DNA from: Eubacterium sp.
Lineage (GTDB): Bacteria; Bacillota_A; Clostridia; Lachnospirales; Lachnospiraceae
Assembly (NCBI GenBank): GCA_017475785.1
Contig: JAFVEX010000051.1
Coordinates: 1-64,000, forward strand
Length of the DNA stretch: 64,000 bases
Direction: 5' to 3'
Numbering within the stretch: position 1 is the first letter of the stretch; every line of letters starts with the position of its first letter. Made by a program: the position numbers and the translations under genes. This document shows positions 18,187 to 26,492 of this stretch, in pieces. The notes under the pieces are model-generated. The model was not told where the DNA came from, searched no databases, and saw only the letters and a program-made list of their open reading frames with translations.

Positions 18187-18331
18187 CTGTTTTGGCAAAG
18201 TAGTACATACAAACAAACGGCAGACAAACGAAAGATAACACAAGCAGGAAAATCAAACCAGAATCAAGGCAATAACAGCCGGCGTATATTTCAGGGCGGG
18301 CAGCGTGATTCTGGGACAGAGGTAAATGGGC

Positions 18332-20716
18332 ATGACAATCAAAGACTTGCAGCCGGGGCAGTCGGCGGCAATCACAAGTGTAGGCGGGCAGGGCGCGCTG
18401 CGGCAGCATTTTCTGGACATGGGCGTAATCCCTGGCGCACAGGTTACCGTGGTAAAGTTTGCCCCGATGGGAGATCCCGTCGAGATCCGGATACACGGAT
18501 ATGAGCTGACCCTTCGCCTGGATGAGGCGAGGGAAATAGAAGTTGAGGAGCAGGCAGACGAGAAGAAGGCGGCGACAGGCAGGCAGCAGCCTGCCGCGGA
18601 TCCGCTGACCGTGGAGGGAGAGCGGCCGCGTACCGCGCATCCCGGACTCGGTGAGGAGGGAAAGTTTCACCCGCCCGGAAGCGGCGACCCGCTCCCGGAG
18701 GGTACGCTCCTGACATTCGCGCTGGTCGGGAATCAGAATTCCGGCAAGACGACGCTGTTCAACCAGCTGACTGGCGCGCGGCAGCACGTCGGAAACTTTC
18801 CCGGCGTCACGGTGGACCGCAAGGACGGCGCGATCCGCGGCCAGATGAATACGCTGATCACGGATCTTCCGGGCATTTATTCTATGTCTCCGTATTCCAG
18901 CGAGGAGCTGGTATCCCGGAATTTCGTCCTGAACGAAAAGCCAAAGGGCATTATCAATATTGTTGACGCGACAAACATCGAGCGCAACATGTACCTGACA
19001 ATTCAGCTGCTGGAGATGGGCATTCCGATGGTAGTTGCCTTGAACATGATGGACGAAGTATCCGGCAACGGAGGCATTATTGACGTTAACCAGATGGAAG
19101 ACCAGCTCGGCGTGCCGGTCGTTCCGATATCCGCGGCAAAAAATCAGGGCGTGGATGAGCTGGTGCGGCACGCAGTCCACGTGGCGAAGTATCAGGAAAG
19201 GCCGCTGCGGCAGGATTTCTGTAATGTGGAGGATCATGGAGGCGTGGTGCACAGATGCCTGCACGCCGTGGTTCATCTAATCGAGGACCACGCGGCGCGC
19301 GCCGGCATCCCGGTGCGTTTTGCGGCTGGCAAGGTGATCGAGGGAGATGAGCTGATCCTCGGTCAGCTGGATCTGGATCAGAATGAGCGCGAGACGCTTG
19401 AGCATATTGTAAAGCAGATGGAATCGGAGCGCGGGTTGGATCGCAGCGCGGCGATTGCGGAAATGCGGTTCTCCTTTATCGAGAAGGTGTGCGGCCAGTG
19501 TGTCATTAAGCCGCGGGAGAGCAGGGAGCGTGTCCGAAGTCTTGCGATTGACCGGATTCTGACCGGAAAATACACGGCGATCCCGCTCTTTGTCGGGATC
19601 ATGGCTCTGGTTTTTTATCTGACCTTCAGCGTTATCGGGGCATGGCTGCAGGATCTGCTTGCGATGGGCGTCGAGGCACTGACAGGTATGGTGGACGCGG
19701 CACTGACCGCCGGAAATGTAAATGAGGTGATTCATGGCCTGATCATCGACGGGATTTTTGAGGGCGTCGGCAGTGTGCTGAGCTTCCTTCCGATCATTGT
19801 CACGATGTTTTTCTTCCTGTCTCTGCTGGAAGACAGCGGCTATATCGCGCGGGTCGCGTTTTTTATGGATAAACTGCTTCGGAAAATCGGCCTCTCCGGC
19901 AGAAGCATCGTTCCGATGCTGATCGGATTCGGATGTACGGTTCCGGCTGTGATGGCTACCAGAACGCTGCCCAGTGAGCGTGACAGGAAGATGACCATTT
20001 TGCTGACGCCGTTTATGAGCTGCACAGCAAAGCTGCCAATTTACGCGTTTTTTGTGAGTGCGTTTTTCGCGAAAAGCGGCTGGCTGGTCATGACGGGCAT
20101 TTATCTTCTGGGAATCGTGGTCGGAATTTTGGCCGCGCTGCTGTTTAAGGGAACCCTGTTTAAGGGCGAGGCAGTTCCGTTTATTATGGAACTTCCGAAC
20201 TACCGCCTGCCAACGCCGCGGAATGTGCTGCAGCTTCTGTGGGAGAAGGCGAAGGATTTCCTGCAGAAAGCGTTCTCCGTCATTCTGATCGCGACGATCG
20301 TTGTCTGGCTGCTGCAGAGCTTTGACCTGCGCCTGAATCTCGTGAGCGACAGCCACCAGAGCATTATGGCTGCGATCGCAGGGCTGCTCGCGCCTGTGAT
20401 GCGGCCGGTCGGGCTGGGCGACTGGCGGATCTGTACCTCGCTGATCAGCGGATTTATGGCCAAGGAGAGTGTTGTCTCGGTTCTGGAGGTCTTGTTCAGC
20501 GCGGAAGCGGGCATCCACGCAGTGATGACGACACTGACGGCGGCTTCTCTTCTGGTGTTCAGCCTGCTCTATACCCCCTGCGTCGCGGCAGTGGCATCGA
20601 TCCGGCGCGAGCTGGGCGGAAAATGGGCTGGCACGGTGGTTATCTGGCAGTGCGCAGTCGCGTGGGCGGCGGCACTCGTGGTGCGTCTGGCAGGGCTGGC
20701 GCTGGGACTTGCCTGA
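18332..20716 (+). CDS. feoB: FeoA-FeoB fusion, ferrous iron transporter
   Basis: 794 residues. The first 75 are a complete FeoA SH3-like domain (MTIKDLQPGQSAAITSVGG to EIEVEEQ). A proline/charged linker follows, then the FeoB G domain with P-loop ALVGNQNSGKTTLFNQ, NFPGVTVDRK and DLPGIYSMSPYSSEELV. The C-terminal half is the membrane core, with the paired FeoB gates SYIARVAFFMDKLLRKIGLS and PLIGFG-like segments. It imports Fe2+. An ATG two codons upstream (18326) is closer to the GAGG ribosome site. The start at 18332 has better spacing and begins like free FeoA. The Cys-rich and HMA proteins follow in the same operon. Confidence 0.93.
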   Translation: MTIKDLQPGQSAAITSVGGQGALRQHFLDMGVIPGAQVTVVKFAPMGDPVEIRIHGYELTLRLDEAREIEVEEQADEKKAATGRQQPAADPLTVEGERPRTAHPGLGEEGKFHPPGSGDPLPEGTLLTFALVGNQNSGKTTLFNQLTGARQHVGNFPGVTVDRKDGAIRGQMNTLITDLPGIYSMSPYSSEELVSRNFVLNEKPKGIINIVDATNIERNMYLTIQLLEMGIPMVVALNMMDEVSGNGGIIDVNQMEDQLGVPVVPISAAKNQGVDELVRHAVHVAKYQERPLRQDFCNVEDHGGVVHRCLHAVVHLIEDHAARAGIPVRFAAGKVIEGDELILGQLDLDQNERETLEHIVKQMESERGLDRSAAIAEMRFSFIEKVCGQCVIKPRESRERVRSLAIDRILTGKYTAIPLFVGIMALVFYLTFSVIGAWLQDLLAMGVEALTGMVDAALTAGNVNEVIHGLIIDGIFEGVGSVLSFLPIIVTMFFFLSLLEDSGYIARVAFFMDKLLRKIGLSGRSIVPMLIGFGCTVPAVMATRTLPSERDRKMTILLTPFMSCTAKLPIYAFFVSAFFAKSGWLVMTGIYLLGIVVGILAALLFKGTLFKGEAVPFIMELPNYRLPTPRNVLQLLWEKAKDFLQKAFSVILIATIVVWLLQSFDLRLNLVSDSHQSIMAAIAGLLAPVMRPVGLGDWRICTSLISGFMAKESVVSVLEVLFSAEAGIHAVMTTLTAASLLVFSLLYTPCVAAVASIRRELGGKWAGTVVIWQCAVAWAAALVVRLAGLALGLA

Positions 20717-20777
20717 CCGGGACGGCAGCGGGAGGTTCGATTTCTGCCCGCCTGGAAAGCGGAGGAACAATAGAAAA

Positions 20778-21104
20778 ATGAGTGTAACGGATATCTGCCT
20801 GACAGCCGCAATTGTTCTGGCTGTCCTGCTGGCATTGAGAAGAATTCATGTGAATCACAAAACCGGAAAGGGCTGCGGCCTCTGTACCGGCGGCTGCGGG
20901 ATTTGTACCGGCAGCTGCAGTAACTGCGCAGGCGTATGCGCAAAACAGCGAGGTAACAGAGTGCAGGCGTATGCGCAAAACAGCGAGGTAACAGAGTGCA
21001 GGCGTATGCGCAAAACAGCCAGGCGGCAGGGCGGAGACGTATTTGCAGATGACAAGCTTCACGCACCTGGAAGAGAATCAGGCATGGAGGAAATAAAAAT
21101 ATGA
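20778..21104 (+). CDS. FeoB-associated Cys-rich membrane protein with altered C-terminus
   Basis: 108 residues. The N-terminal half matches the FeoB-associated Cys-rich family: one helix (ICLTAAIVLAVLLALRRI) then a short cytoplasmic Cys cluster (CGLCTGGCGICTGSCSNCAG). The usual proteins end shortly after the Cys cluster. Here 35-bp tandem repeats follow and each copy is read in a different frame, giving an unrelated tail of about 50 residues. The tail is probably a by-product of repeat expansion that removed the old stop codon. GGAGGAAC precedes the start. The stop overlaps the HMA gene start (ATGA). Confidence 0.75.
   Translation: MSVTDICLTAAIVLAVLLALRRIHVNHKTGKGCGLCTGGCGICTGSCSNCAGVCAKQRGNRVQAYAQNSEVTECRRMRKTARRQGGDVFADDKLHAPGRESGMEEIKI
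20928..21023 (+). repeat. 35-bp tandem repeat, about 2.7 copies
   Basis: Copies begin at 20928, 20963 and 20998. The first two are identical, starting GCAGGCGTATGCGCAAAACA. The third diverges after 22 bases. Because 35 is not a multiple of 3 the repeat shifts the reading frame in each copy. Confidence 0.9.
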
Positions 21105-21463
21105 CGGCGTTGATCGTTCTCATCCTTGCGGCGGTGATCATTCTGGCGCTGGCTCAGGTGGTAAAAAGAGCCAGGCGCGGAAGCAGCTGCTGTGGTGAGC
21201 ATGAGGAGACAATCAGAAAAAAACCGGTAAAAGAGCGGAATAAAAGTCATTATCCCTATACCTTGATGCTGTCTGTCGGAGGGATGACATGCGACAACTG
21301 CGCGCGCAGAGTGGAAAATGCCCTGAATGCGCTGGAGGGGGTCTGGGCTGATGTACAGATCGGCACCAGGCAGGCAGTCGTGCGCTGCAAAGAAAAACCA
21401 GACGAGCGTCTGATCAGAGACGTCGTCCGGCAGGCTGGGTATGTGGTGCTGGATATAGAATAA
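21101..21463 (+). CDS. Membrane-anchored heavy-metal-associated (HMA) domain protein
   Basis: 120 residues. One N-terminal helix (ALIVLILAAVIILALAQVV), a basic linker, and a ferredoxin-like HMA domain with metal site SVGGMTCDNCARRVENALN, ending with RDVVRQAGYVVLDIE. A soft metal such as copper or another thiophilic ion would bind the CxxC. In this operon it may protect or traffic metal linked to iron uptake. The start overlaps the upstream stop, so it is coupled to the Cys-rich protein. Confidence 0.82.
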   Translation: MTALIVLILAAVIILALAQVVKRARRGSSCCGEHEETIRKKPVKERNKSHYPYTLMLSVGGMTCDNCARRVENALNALEGVWADVQIGTRQAVVRCKEKPDERLIRDVVRQAGYVVLDIE

Positions 21464-21535
21464 CCCTTCTCGTTCGACATGCTATTTGCTTGCCCGAAAA
21501 TCCGCATAACTGCGTTGTTCTCAATCGACGAAGCC

Positions 21536-22237
21536 TCAGACGGCGAGAAACGACGCGGAGCGGCGGATTCGTGCGAACACTGGCTGAAGCAGGGAGGCGA
21601 GTACGATACCCGTGCAGCCCTGTACGGCATTAAACGGTATTTCTGCAAGCGACAGTGAAAATGCGGAAGCAATTCCCGCCGGGCTGAAGCCGCCGCCGGA
21701 GAAGGCGATGACCAGTACATTATAGAAGAAATACCCTGCGATCATTATCAGCTCGCCGACGATTCCTGCCAGTATGACAGCTGAGGCGTCAGAGAGTGCT
21801 CCTTTGCGCAAACGATTTGTTTTTGCGGAGAGATTATTAACCGGGAAACGGGGCTTTGCCTGAAAAGATTTCTGCCCGCCGGCCTGAACAGCGCGGAAGA
21901 CCAGCGCAGCTGCCGCCGCAGTCAGAAATTTGATCGCAAAGGTGCCGGGAACCCAGATCACATATCCGCCGAGGAGATCAGAAAGGCCAGATCCGATTCC
22001 GGCAGCGAGCCCGCCGGTCAACGGTCCAAGAAACAATCCGGAGAGCAGGACGAAGGCGTCACCGATATGAATGTATCCAAAAGTGGGCGTCTGGATTTTT
22101 AAAACAGAAGTTGCCAGAAGCGTCAGCGCCGCGAACATTGCCGCGTTTACGATCCGGGCAGTACTCAGCCGGCGGGAAGCCGGCTGTTTTGTCTGGGCAG
22201 TCAGTTCTCTGTGAAGTGTACGGTTTTTGTCGTTCAT
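21536..22237 (-). CDS. ECF transporter S component, probable vitamin B6 (PdxU-like) by context
   Basis: 233 residues with five to six helices. The S-component pattern is clear: ARIVNAAMFAALTLLAT, FGYIHIGDAFVLLSGLFLG, GIGSGLSDLLGGYVIWVPGT and AEIPFNAVQGCTGIVLA. S components bind a vitamin and dock on a shared EcfAAT module encoded elsewhere. A basic 35-residue insertion lies between helices (near QAKPRFPVNNLSAKTNR). The divergent neighbour is a MocR-type regulator, the class that includes PdxR, so pyridoxal or pyridoxine is the favoured substrate. This is inference. GGAGAC precedes the ATG, and a TATAAT at 22308-22313 (minus strand) is its likely -10. Confidence 0.8.
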   Translation of the reverse strand: MNDKNRTLHRELTAQTKQPASRRLSTARIVNAAMFAALTLLATSVLKIQTPTFGYIHIGDAFVLLSGLFLGPLTGGLAAGIGSGLSDLLGGYVIWVPGTFAIKFLTAAAAALVFRAVQAGGQKSFQAKPRFPVNNLSAKTNRLRKGALSDASAVILAGIVGELIMIAGYFFYNVLVIAFSGGGFSPAGIASAFSLSLAEIPFNAVQGCTGIVLASLLQPVFARIRRSASFLAV

Positions 22238-22373
22238 TTTTGTAAAGTCTCCTTTGTCTTTCTGGAAAAGGGAAAATAATCAGTACCTCTTTGATTGAAT
22301 GAATTGAATTATAGCGTATTTTTGATAATATAAAATTACCAGTTTTATACAAAATTATATAACCAGATTAGCA

Positions 22374-22402
22374 TTGACTTAGCCATCAAAAATGTTTATC
22401 AT
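22374..22402 (+). promoter_or_regulatory. Sigma-A promoter of the MocR gene
   Basis: TTGACT (22374-22379), 17 bp, TATCAT (22397-22402). The divergent S-component promoter lies within 90 bp, so one regulator site could control both genes. Confidence 0.65.
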
Positions 22403-22499
22403 AGCAAAGGTGGAAACAGTAACCCCTGGTGCGCTGTGTGAGCGTTGAGCTGCGGACACGGCAGCGGCGGCAGTACGGCTCAAAGATGAGTGTGGACAA

Positions 22500-23597
22500 A
22501 TGCGGTATAAGGTAAATAAAAACGAAACACGCGCCGCTTATCTGCAGCTTTACGGGCAGCTGCGTGATGATATCGTAAATGAGTATTACAGCTGCGGATC
22601 CAGGATGCCTTCCAAGCGGACGCTCTCGGAGGAAGCCGGAACAAGTGTGATTACGGTGGAACACGCATATGCGCTGCTTGCCGAAGAAGGATACATCGAG
22701 CCGCGTCAGAGAAGCGGTTACTATGTGTGTTATCGAGGGGTCGACACCCTGGGAGGCGTTTTTCCGGAGTCATCCGGCGAGGAGCCGGAAATCCGCCCGC
22801 AAGAGGGAGACCGCTCTGAGGCATTTCCGTTTTCCGTGTTTGCCAGAACCATGCGAAAAGTGCTCACAAACCGGGCAGAGGATATTCTGGAACCTTCTCT
22901 GAACAGTGGAACGCCCGAGCTGCGCGGCGCGATCTCTGCTTATCTGGCGCGGAGCCGCGGAATCATCGTACAGCCGGATCAGATCCTGATCGGCGCCGGC
23001 GCGGAGTATCTGTACGGTCTCGCTGTCCAGATGATTGGCCGCTCCTGTCTCTACGCCCTTGAGGATCCTTCCTATGAGAAGATCCGGCAGGTCTATGAGG
23101 CGAACGGGGTTCGCTGTGAAATGCTGAAGCTGGCTTCCGATGGAATACGGAGCACAGAACTTGCCAGAACCAGCGCGGGCGTGCTTCATGTCACGCCATT
23201 TAACAGCTACCCAAGCGGAATCACGGCATCCGCGTCCAGGCGGCACGAGTATATTCGCTGGGCAAAAGAGCGGAAAGCACTGATTATTGAAGATGACTAC
23301 GATTCGGAGTTTTCCGAGCTGACCAAGGCGGAGGATACGCTGTTCTCGCTGGAGCCGCGCCGGACAGTTTTGTATATCAACACTTTTTCGCGGACAATCG
23401 CGCCCTCCATGCGCATGGGTTATATGGTACTGCCCTCAGAGCGCTGTGAGGAGCTGCGCGAGAAAATTGCGTTTTATACATGTACAGTGCCTGTTTTTGA
23501 ACAATATGTACTTGCGGAGTTCATCAATGAGGGACACTTTGAGCGGCATATCAACAGAGTTCGCAGGAGACGGCGGCAGGAGAGCAGAAGTGTGTGA
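22500..23597 (+). CDS. Truncated MocR-family (GntR-aminotransferase) regulator, PdxR-like
   Basis: 365 residues, about 90-110 shorter than normal MocR proteins. The N-terminus is a GntR winged helix (AAYLQLYGQLRDDIVNEYYS to TVEHAYALLAEEGYIEPRQ). The aminotransferase-like part runs from about 115 but stops after EGHFERHINRVRR, where the small C-terminal domain should begin. The final residues (RRQESRSV) come from a folded element at 23592-23692. The usual Schiff-base Lys in FSKT is Arg here (NTFSRTIAPSMRMGYMV). Either change may abolish PLP binding. The ATG lacks a clear ribosome site. It may be a decaying gene or a constitutive repressor/activator. Confidence 0.75.
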   Translation: MRYKVNKNETRAAYLQLYGQLRDDIVNEYYSCGSRMPSKRTLSEEAGTSVITVEHAYALLAEEGYIEPRQRSGYYVCYRGVDTLGGVFPESSGEEPEIRPQEGDRSEAFPFSVFARTMRKVLTNRAEDILEPSLNSGTPELRGAISAYLARSRGIIVQPDQILIGAGAEYLYGLAVQMIGRSCLYALEDPSYEKIRQVYEANGVRCEMLKLASDGIRSTELARTSAGVLHVTPFNSYPSGITASASRRHEYIRWAKERKALIIEDDYDSEFSELTKAEDTLFSLEPRRTVLYINTFSRTIAPSMRMGYMVLPSERCEELREKIAFYTCTVPVFEQYVLAEFINEGHFERHINRVRRRRRQESRSV

Positions 23598-23692
23598 ATG
23601 TCTGACTCCCTTGGGAAGGAAGTCAGTCGCTAAGGACCGGTGGCTCAAATGTCCGGGATGAAGAATCCCTCCGTCACCCGAGACATTCACAC
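23592..23692 (+). other. 101-bp folded element replacing the MocR C-terminus
   Basis: GTGTGAATGTCT (23592-23603) and AGACATTCACAC (23681-23692) are perfect 12-bp inverted arms. Inside are a second hairpin (CTGACTCCCTT/AAGGAAGTCAG) and a third (GGGAT gaag-type loop ATCCC), with GGTG/CACC around it, giving a three-way junction. It ends 18 bp before mutY and supplies the last codons of the MocR gene. It could be a leader RNA of mutY or the relic of a mobile element such as an IS200/IS605 end. Neither is proved. Confidence 0.45.
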
Positions 23693-23710
23693 GCCAGAGG
23701 AGAAAGGAAT

Positions 23711-25174
23711 TTGAAGAAAGAATATAAATATAACGATTCTTACCCTCTTTCTGTGCTTCTGGAGGTGCTGCCCGGGTGGTATGAGGAAAACCACAGGGAT
23801 TTGCCGTGGCGGGGTACGGGGGATCCCTATGATGTCTGGCTGTCTGAGATCATGCTGCAGCAGACACGTGTTGCGGCGGTTATTTCTTATTTTCTGCGGT
23901 TTAAAAAGGAACTGCCTGATATCGCGTCGCTGGCCGTCTGCGGGGAGGAACGTCTTCTGAAGCTTTGGGAAGGGCTGGGTTATTACAGCCGTGTGAGAAA
24001 TCTGCAGAGGGCAGCCCGCGAGGTGATGAGCCGCTGCGGGGGAGCGCTTCCTCAGACTGCGGCAGAACTGCAAAAGCTCCCTGGAATCGGCAGCTACATG
24101 GCAGGGGCAATCGCGTCGATCGCGTTTGGTGAGGCAGTTCCGGCGGTCGATGGAAACGTACTGCGGATATGCTCCAGAATCAGCGGAAATACAGACGATA
24201 TCGCTCTGCCCGAGACCAAAAAGGCACTGGAGCGGCAGCTGTCAATGGTGTTTCATGAGGCTTGCAGGCAGAAGGAACAAGCAGCAGAAGAGAGCCGAGA
24301 AGCGGAGGACGCCGCGCGGCGTGTATTTTCTCCCGGAATTGTAAATCAGGCGATGATGGAGCTGGGCGCGACGATCTGTGTCCCGAACGGTCCGCCGCAG
24401 TGCGGACAGTGTCCGGTAAAAGAGGCCTGCTTTGCTTTTGCCAGAGGCCTGCAGTCAGATTTGCCGGTAAAAACAGCAAAAAAGCCGCGGCGCATTGAGC
24501 GCCGCACGATATTTGTGATTACAGAGGGTGATGCCTGTCTGATTCGAAAGCGTCCCGCAAAAGGGCTTCTCGCGGGGCTCTGGGAGCTTCCGTCGAAAGA
24601 AGGTCATCTGACCGAGCGGGAGGCGCTCACTGCTGTAAAACAGCTGCTGTCTGAGTCAGAAGTAAAGCCCGCAGGCGGAAGGGACATTCTTCATATCAAA
24701 AAACTTCCGCCCGCGAAGCACATTTTTACGCATATTGAATGGCAGATGGAAGCTTATCTGGTCAAGGTGGTTCCGGCGGTTGAAAGCCCGGGGATGCCAG
24801 AGGGAGATTCGTTGAAAGCGGCACCTGCGGAGAGGCCGGAGGGCGACCCTTTGAAAACGGCACCTGCAGAGAGGCCGGAGGGCGACCCTTTGAAAACGGC
24901 ACCTGAAGAGAGGCCGGAGGGAGATCCTTTGAAAACGGCACCTGAAGAGAGGCCGGAAGGAGATCCTCTGAAAAGAACGCCTGCAGAGGTTCAGGAAGTC
25001 ACGCGGGCAGACGCTCCTGGGGCGGCACGACCAGGCCGCGCGCTGGTGTTCGCGGATGAGGCAGAGCTGACGGGCGTCTACTCACTTCCCTCTGCGTTTG
25101 CCGCTTATCTTCCGGTGATAAGGATGGGGGAAATGCCACAGGATGTAATGTCACATGGTATAGGTAAAAAATGA
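23711..25174 (+). CDS. mutY: A/G-specific adenine glycosylase MutY with repeat insertion
   Basis: 487 residues, some 120 longer than usual. The catalytic Glu46 is in SEIMLQQTRV, the helix-hairpin-helix in LQKLPGIGSYMAGAIASIAFG and the catalytic Asp near 147 in AVPAVDGNVLRI. The Fe-S cluster ligands are CVPNGPPQCGQCPVKEAC. The C-terminal NUDIX-like 8-oxoG recognition domain starts near 265 but is split by five 13-residue repeats (PEGDPLKTAPAER-like). It removes A opposite 8-oxoG. The start is TTG at 23711 behind AGAGGAGAAAGG. Confidence 0.92.
   Translation: MKKEYKYNDSYPLSVLLEVLPGWYEENHRDLPWRGTGDPYDVWLSEIMLQQTRVAAVISYFLRFKKELPDIASLAVCGEERLLKLWEGLGYYSRVRNLQRAAREVMSRCGGALPQTAAELQKLPGIGSYMAGAIASIAFGEAVPAVDGNVLRICSRISGNTDDIALPETKKALERQLSMVFHEACRQKEQAAEESREAEDAARRVFSPGIVNQAMMELGATICVPNGPPQCGQCPVKEACFAFARGLQSDLPVKTAKKPRRIERRTIFVITEGDACLIRKRPAKGLLAGLWELPSKEGHLTEREALTAVKQLLSESEVKPAGGRDILHIKKLPPAKHIFTHIEWQMEAYLVKVVPAVESPGMPEGDSLKAAPAERPEGDPLKTAPAERPEGDPLKTAPEERPEGDPLKTAPEERPEGDPLKRTPAEVQEVTRADAPGAARPGRALVFADEAELTGVYSLPSAFAAYLPVIRMGEMPQDVMSHGIGKK
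24797..24991 (+). repeat. Five in-frame 39-bp repeats inside mutY
   Basis: Units start at 24797, 24836, 24875, 24914 and 24953, each encoding a version of PEGDPLKTAPEER. Units 2-4 differ at only a few bases, so expansion is recent. They fall in the C-terminal domain, between the strand IEWQMEAYLVKV and the final ALVFADEAELTGVYSLPSA. Confidence 0.9.
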
Positions 25175-25192
25175 CACAGGAGGAGGTCAGTC

Positions 25193-25747
25193 ATGTACAC
25201 GTTGGAAAAGGGAAGGCCTGCGTCTGCTGAAGGAAGACTGGATAAGGAAATGCGGGTGTATGATCTTCTGGATGAGCTGGGAATTGAATACTGGCGTACC
25301 GATCATCCGGACGCGGAAGCTTATACGATGGAGGCCTGCAGGGAGATTGACGCGGTTCTTGAGGCGCTTGTCTGCAAAAATCTTTTTCTGACGAACCGTC
25401 AGCACACGAAATATTACCTGCTCCTGATGCCGGGAGACAAGGTCTTCAAGACGAAAGAACTGAGCTCACAGATTAATTCCGCACGCCTTTCCTTTGGATC
25501 GCCGGAGGAGATGGAGCAGTATCTTGACTGCAGCCCAGGGTCGTCTTCCGTGCTCGGCCTGATGAATGACAGCGAGAATGTTGTGCAGCTCCTGGTCGAC
25601 AGGGACGTGCTGGCGGGGGAATTTTTCGGCGCGCATCCCTGTATCAATACCAGCAGCCTGAAGCTTCCCACGAAACGGATATTCGGAGACTTCCTTGAAG
25701 CCGTCCATCATGATATGATGGTGGTGGAATTGAAGGGAGAAGTCTGA
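25193..25747 (+). CDS. Prolyl-tRNA editing protein (ProX/PrdX, YbaK fold)
   Basis: 184 residues of the YbaK/ProRS-associated deacylase family. Visible motifs are EALVCKNLFLTNRQHTKYYL, LSFGSPEEMEQYLDCSPGS and SVLGLMNDSENVVQLLVDRD. The enzyme removes alanine or cysteine from mischarged tRNA-Pro. The Lys in VCKNLF is the usual active-site residue of this family. CAGGAGGAGG lies before the ATG. It starts 18 bp after mutY and is likely cotranscribed with it. Confidence 0.85.
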   Translation: MYTLEKGRPASAEGRLDKEMRVYDLLDELGIEYWRTDHPDAEAYTMEACREIDAVLEALVCKNLFLTNRQHTKYYLLLMPGDKVFKTKELSSQINSARLSFGSPEEMEQYLDCSPGSSSVLGLMNDSENVVQLLVDRDVLAGEFFGAHPCINTSSLKLPTKRIFGDFLEAVHHDMMVVELKGEV

Positions 25748-25817
25748 AACCGATCTACTAGCAACTGAAACGGGATGTAAGTTCCGGGCGGAGAGGAAAT
25801 AAGAAGGAGGAAAAAAG

Positions 25818-26351
25818 ATGAAGGTTCTGGCAATCAGCGCCAGCCCGCGCAAGGGCGGCAACAGTGATCTTCTTGTCGATCAGTTTCTGAAAGGGGCGGC
25901 GGAGGCCGGCCACGTTACCGAGAAGGTCCGCTTTGACGGTCTGACGATCTGGCCGTGCAAGGCTTGTGATTACTGCAAGACAAATGTGCGCTGCTCACAC
26001 ATTGACGATATGGCGAAGATTCAGCATCAGATGCTGACGGCAGATGTCATCGTGCTCGCGACGCCGATCTATTTCTTCTCGATGTCCGGCCAGCTGAAGG
26101 TCATGATTGATCGCTGCCGTCCGAAGTACGCTGAGATGAAGAATAAGCAGTTCTATTATATTTTGACATCCGCGAATCCAAACGCAGATGCTGTTGACAG
26201 TACAGTAGCCGGACTGCGCGGCTTCCTCCGCTGTCTGCCGGGCGCGCAGGAAAAGGGAGTGATCCACGGAGCCGGAGTCAATTCGGCCGGTGAAATCGCC
26301 GGGACAGATGTATTCCGCCAGGCATATGAGGCAGGCATGAACATTGTTTGA
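25818..26351 (+). CDS. Flavodoxin-fold NAD(P)H-dependent oxidoreductase
   Basis: 177 residues of the FMN_red family. FMN-binding SASPRKGGNSD near the N-terminus, then a CxxC segment (WPCKACDYCKTNVRC) followed by HIDDMAKI, ATPIYFFSMSGQLKVMIDRC and YILTSANPNADAVD. Such iron-sulfur-flavin-like proteins reduce quinones, disulfides or small oxidants. AGAAGGAGG precedes the start. It follows the editing protein after 70 bp. Confidence 0.85.
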   Translation: MKVLAISASPRKGGNSDLLVDQFLKGAAEAGHVTEKVRFDGLTIWPCKACDYCKTNVRCSHIDDMAKIQHQMLTADVIVLATPIYFFSMSGQLKVMIDRCRPKYAEMKNKQFYYILTSANPNADAVDSTVAGLRGFLRCLPGAQEKGVIHGAGVNSAGEIAGTDVFRQAYEAGMNIV

Positions 26352-26457
26352 TGTCTGTAATTTTCCGAAAATAGATACAATAACGAAAAAATAGACAATA
26401 AAAACAGAATCACACGAGAAAAGTTGAAAAAATAAAAGATTTTTTTCAAAAAATGTG

Positions 26458-26486
26458 TTGACAAATAGGGCTATATCTGTTAAGAT
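26458..26486 (+). promoter_or_regulatory. Strong promoter of the large non-coding RNA
   Basis: A perfect TTGACA (26458-26463), 17 bp and TAAGAT (26481-26486). Transcription would start near 26493. The next protein gene is more than 1 kb downstream and has a terminator in between. Confidence 0.75.
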
Positions 26487-26492
26487 ACATTA

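Noticed and set aside
21464..21535. Dispersed repeat element between the HMA and S-component genes
   Set aside because: It looked like a familiar intergenic repeat, but no second copy was found in the window, so nothing supports the call.
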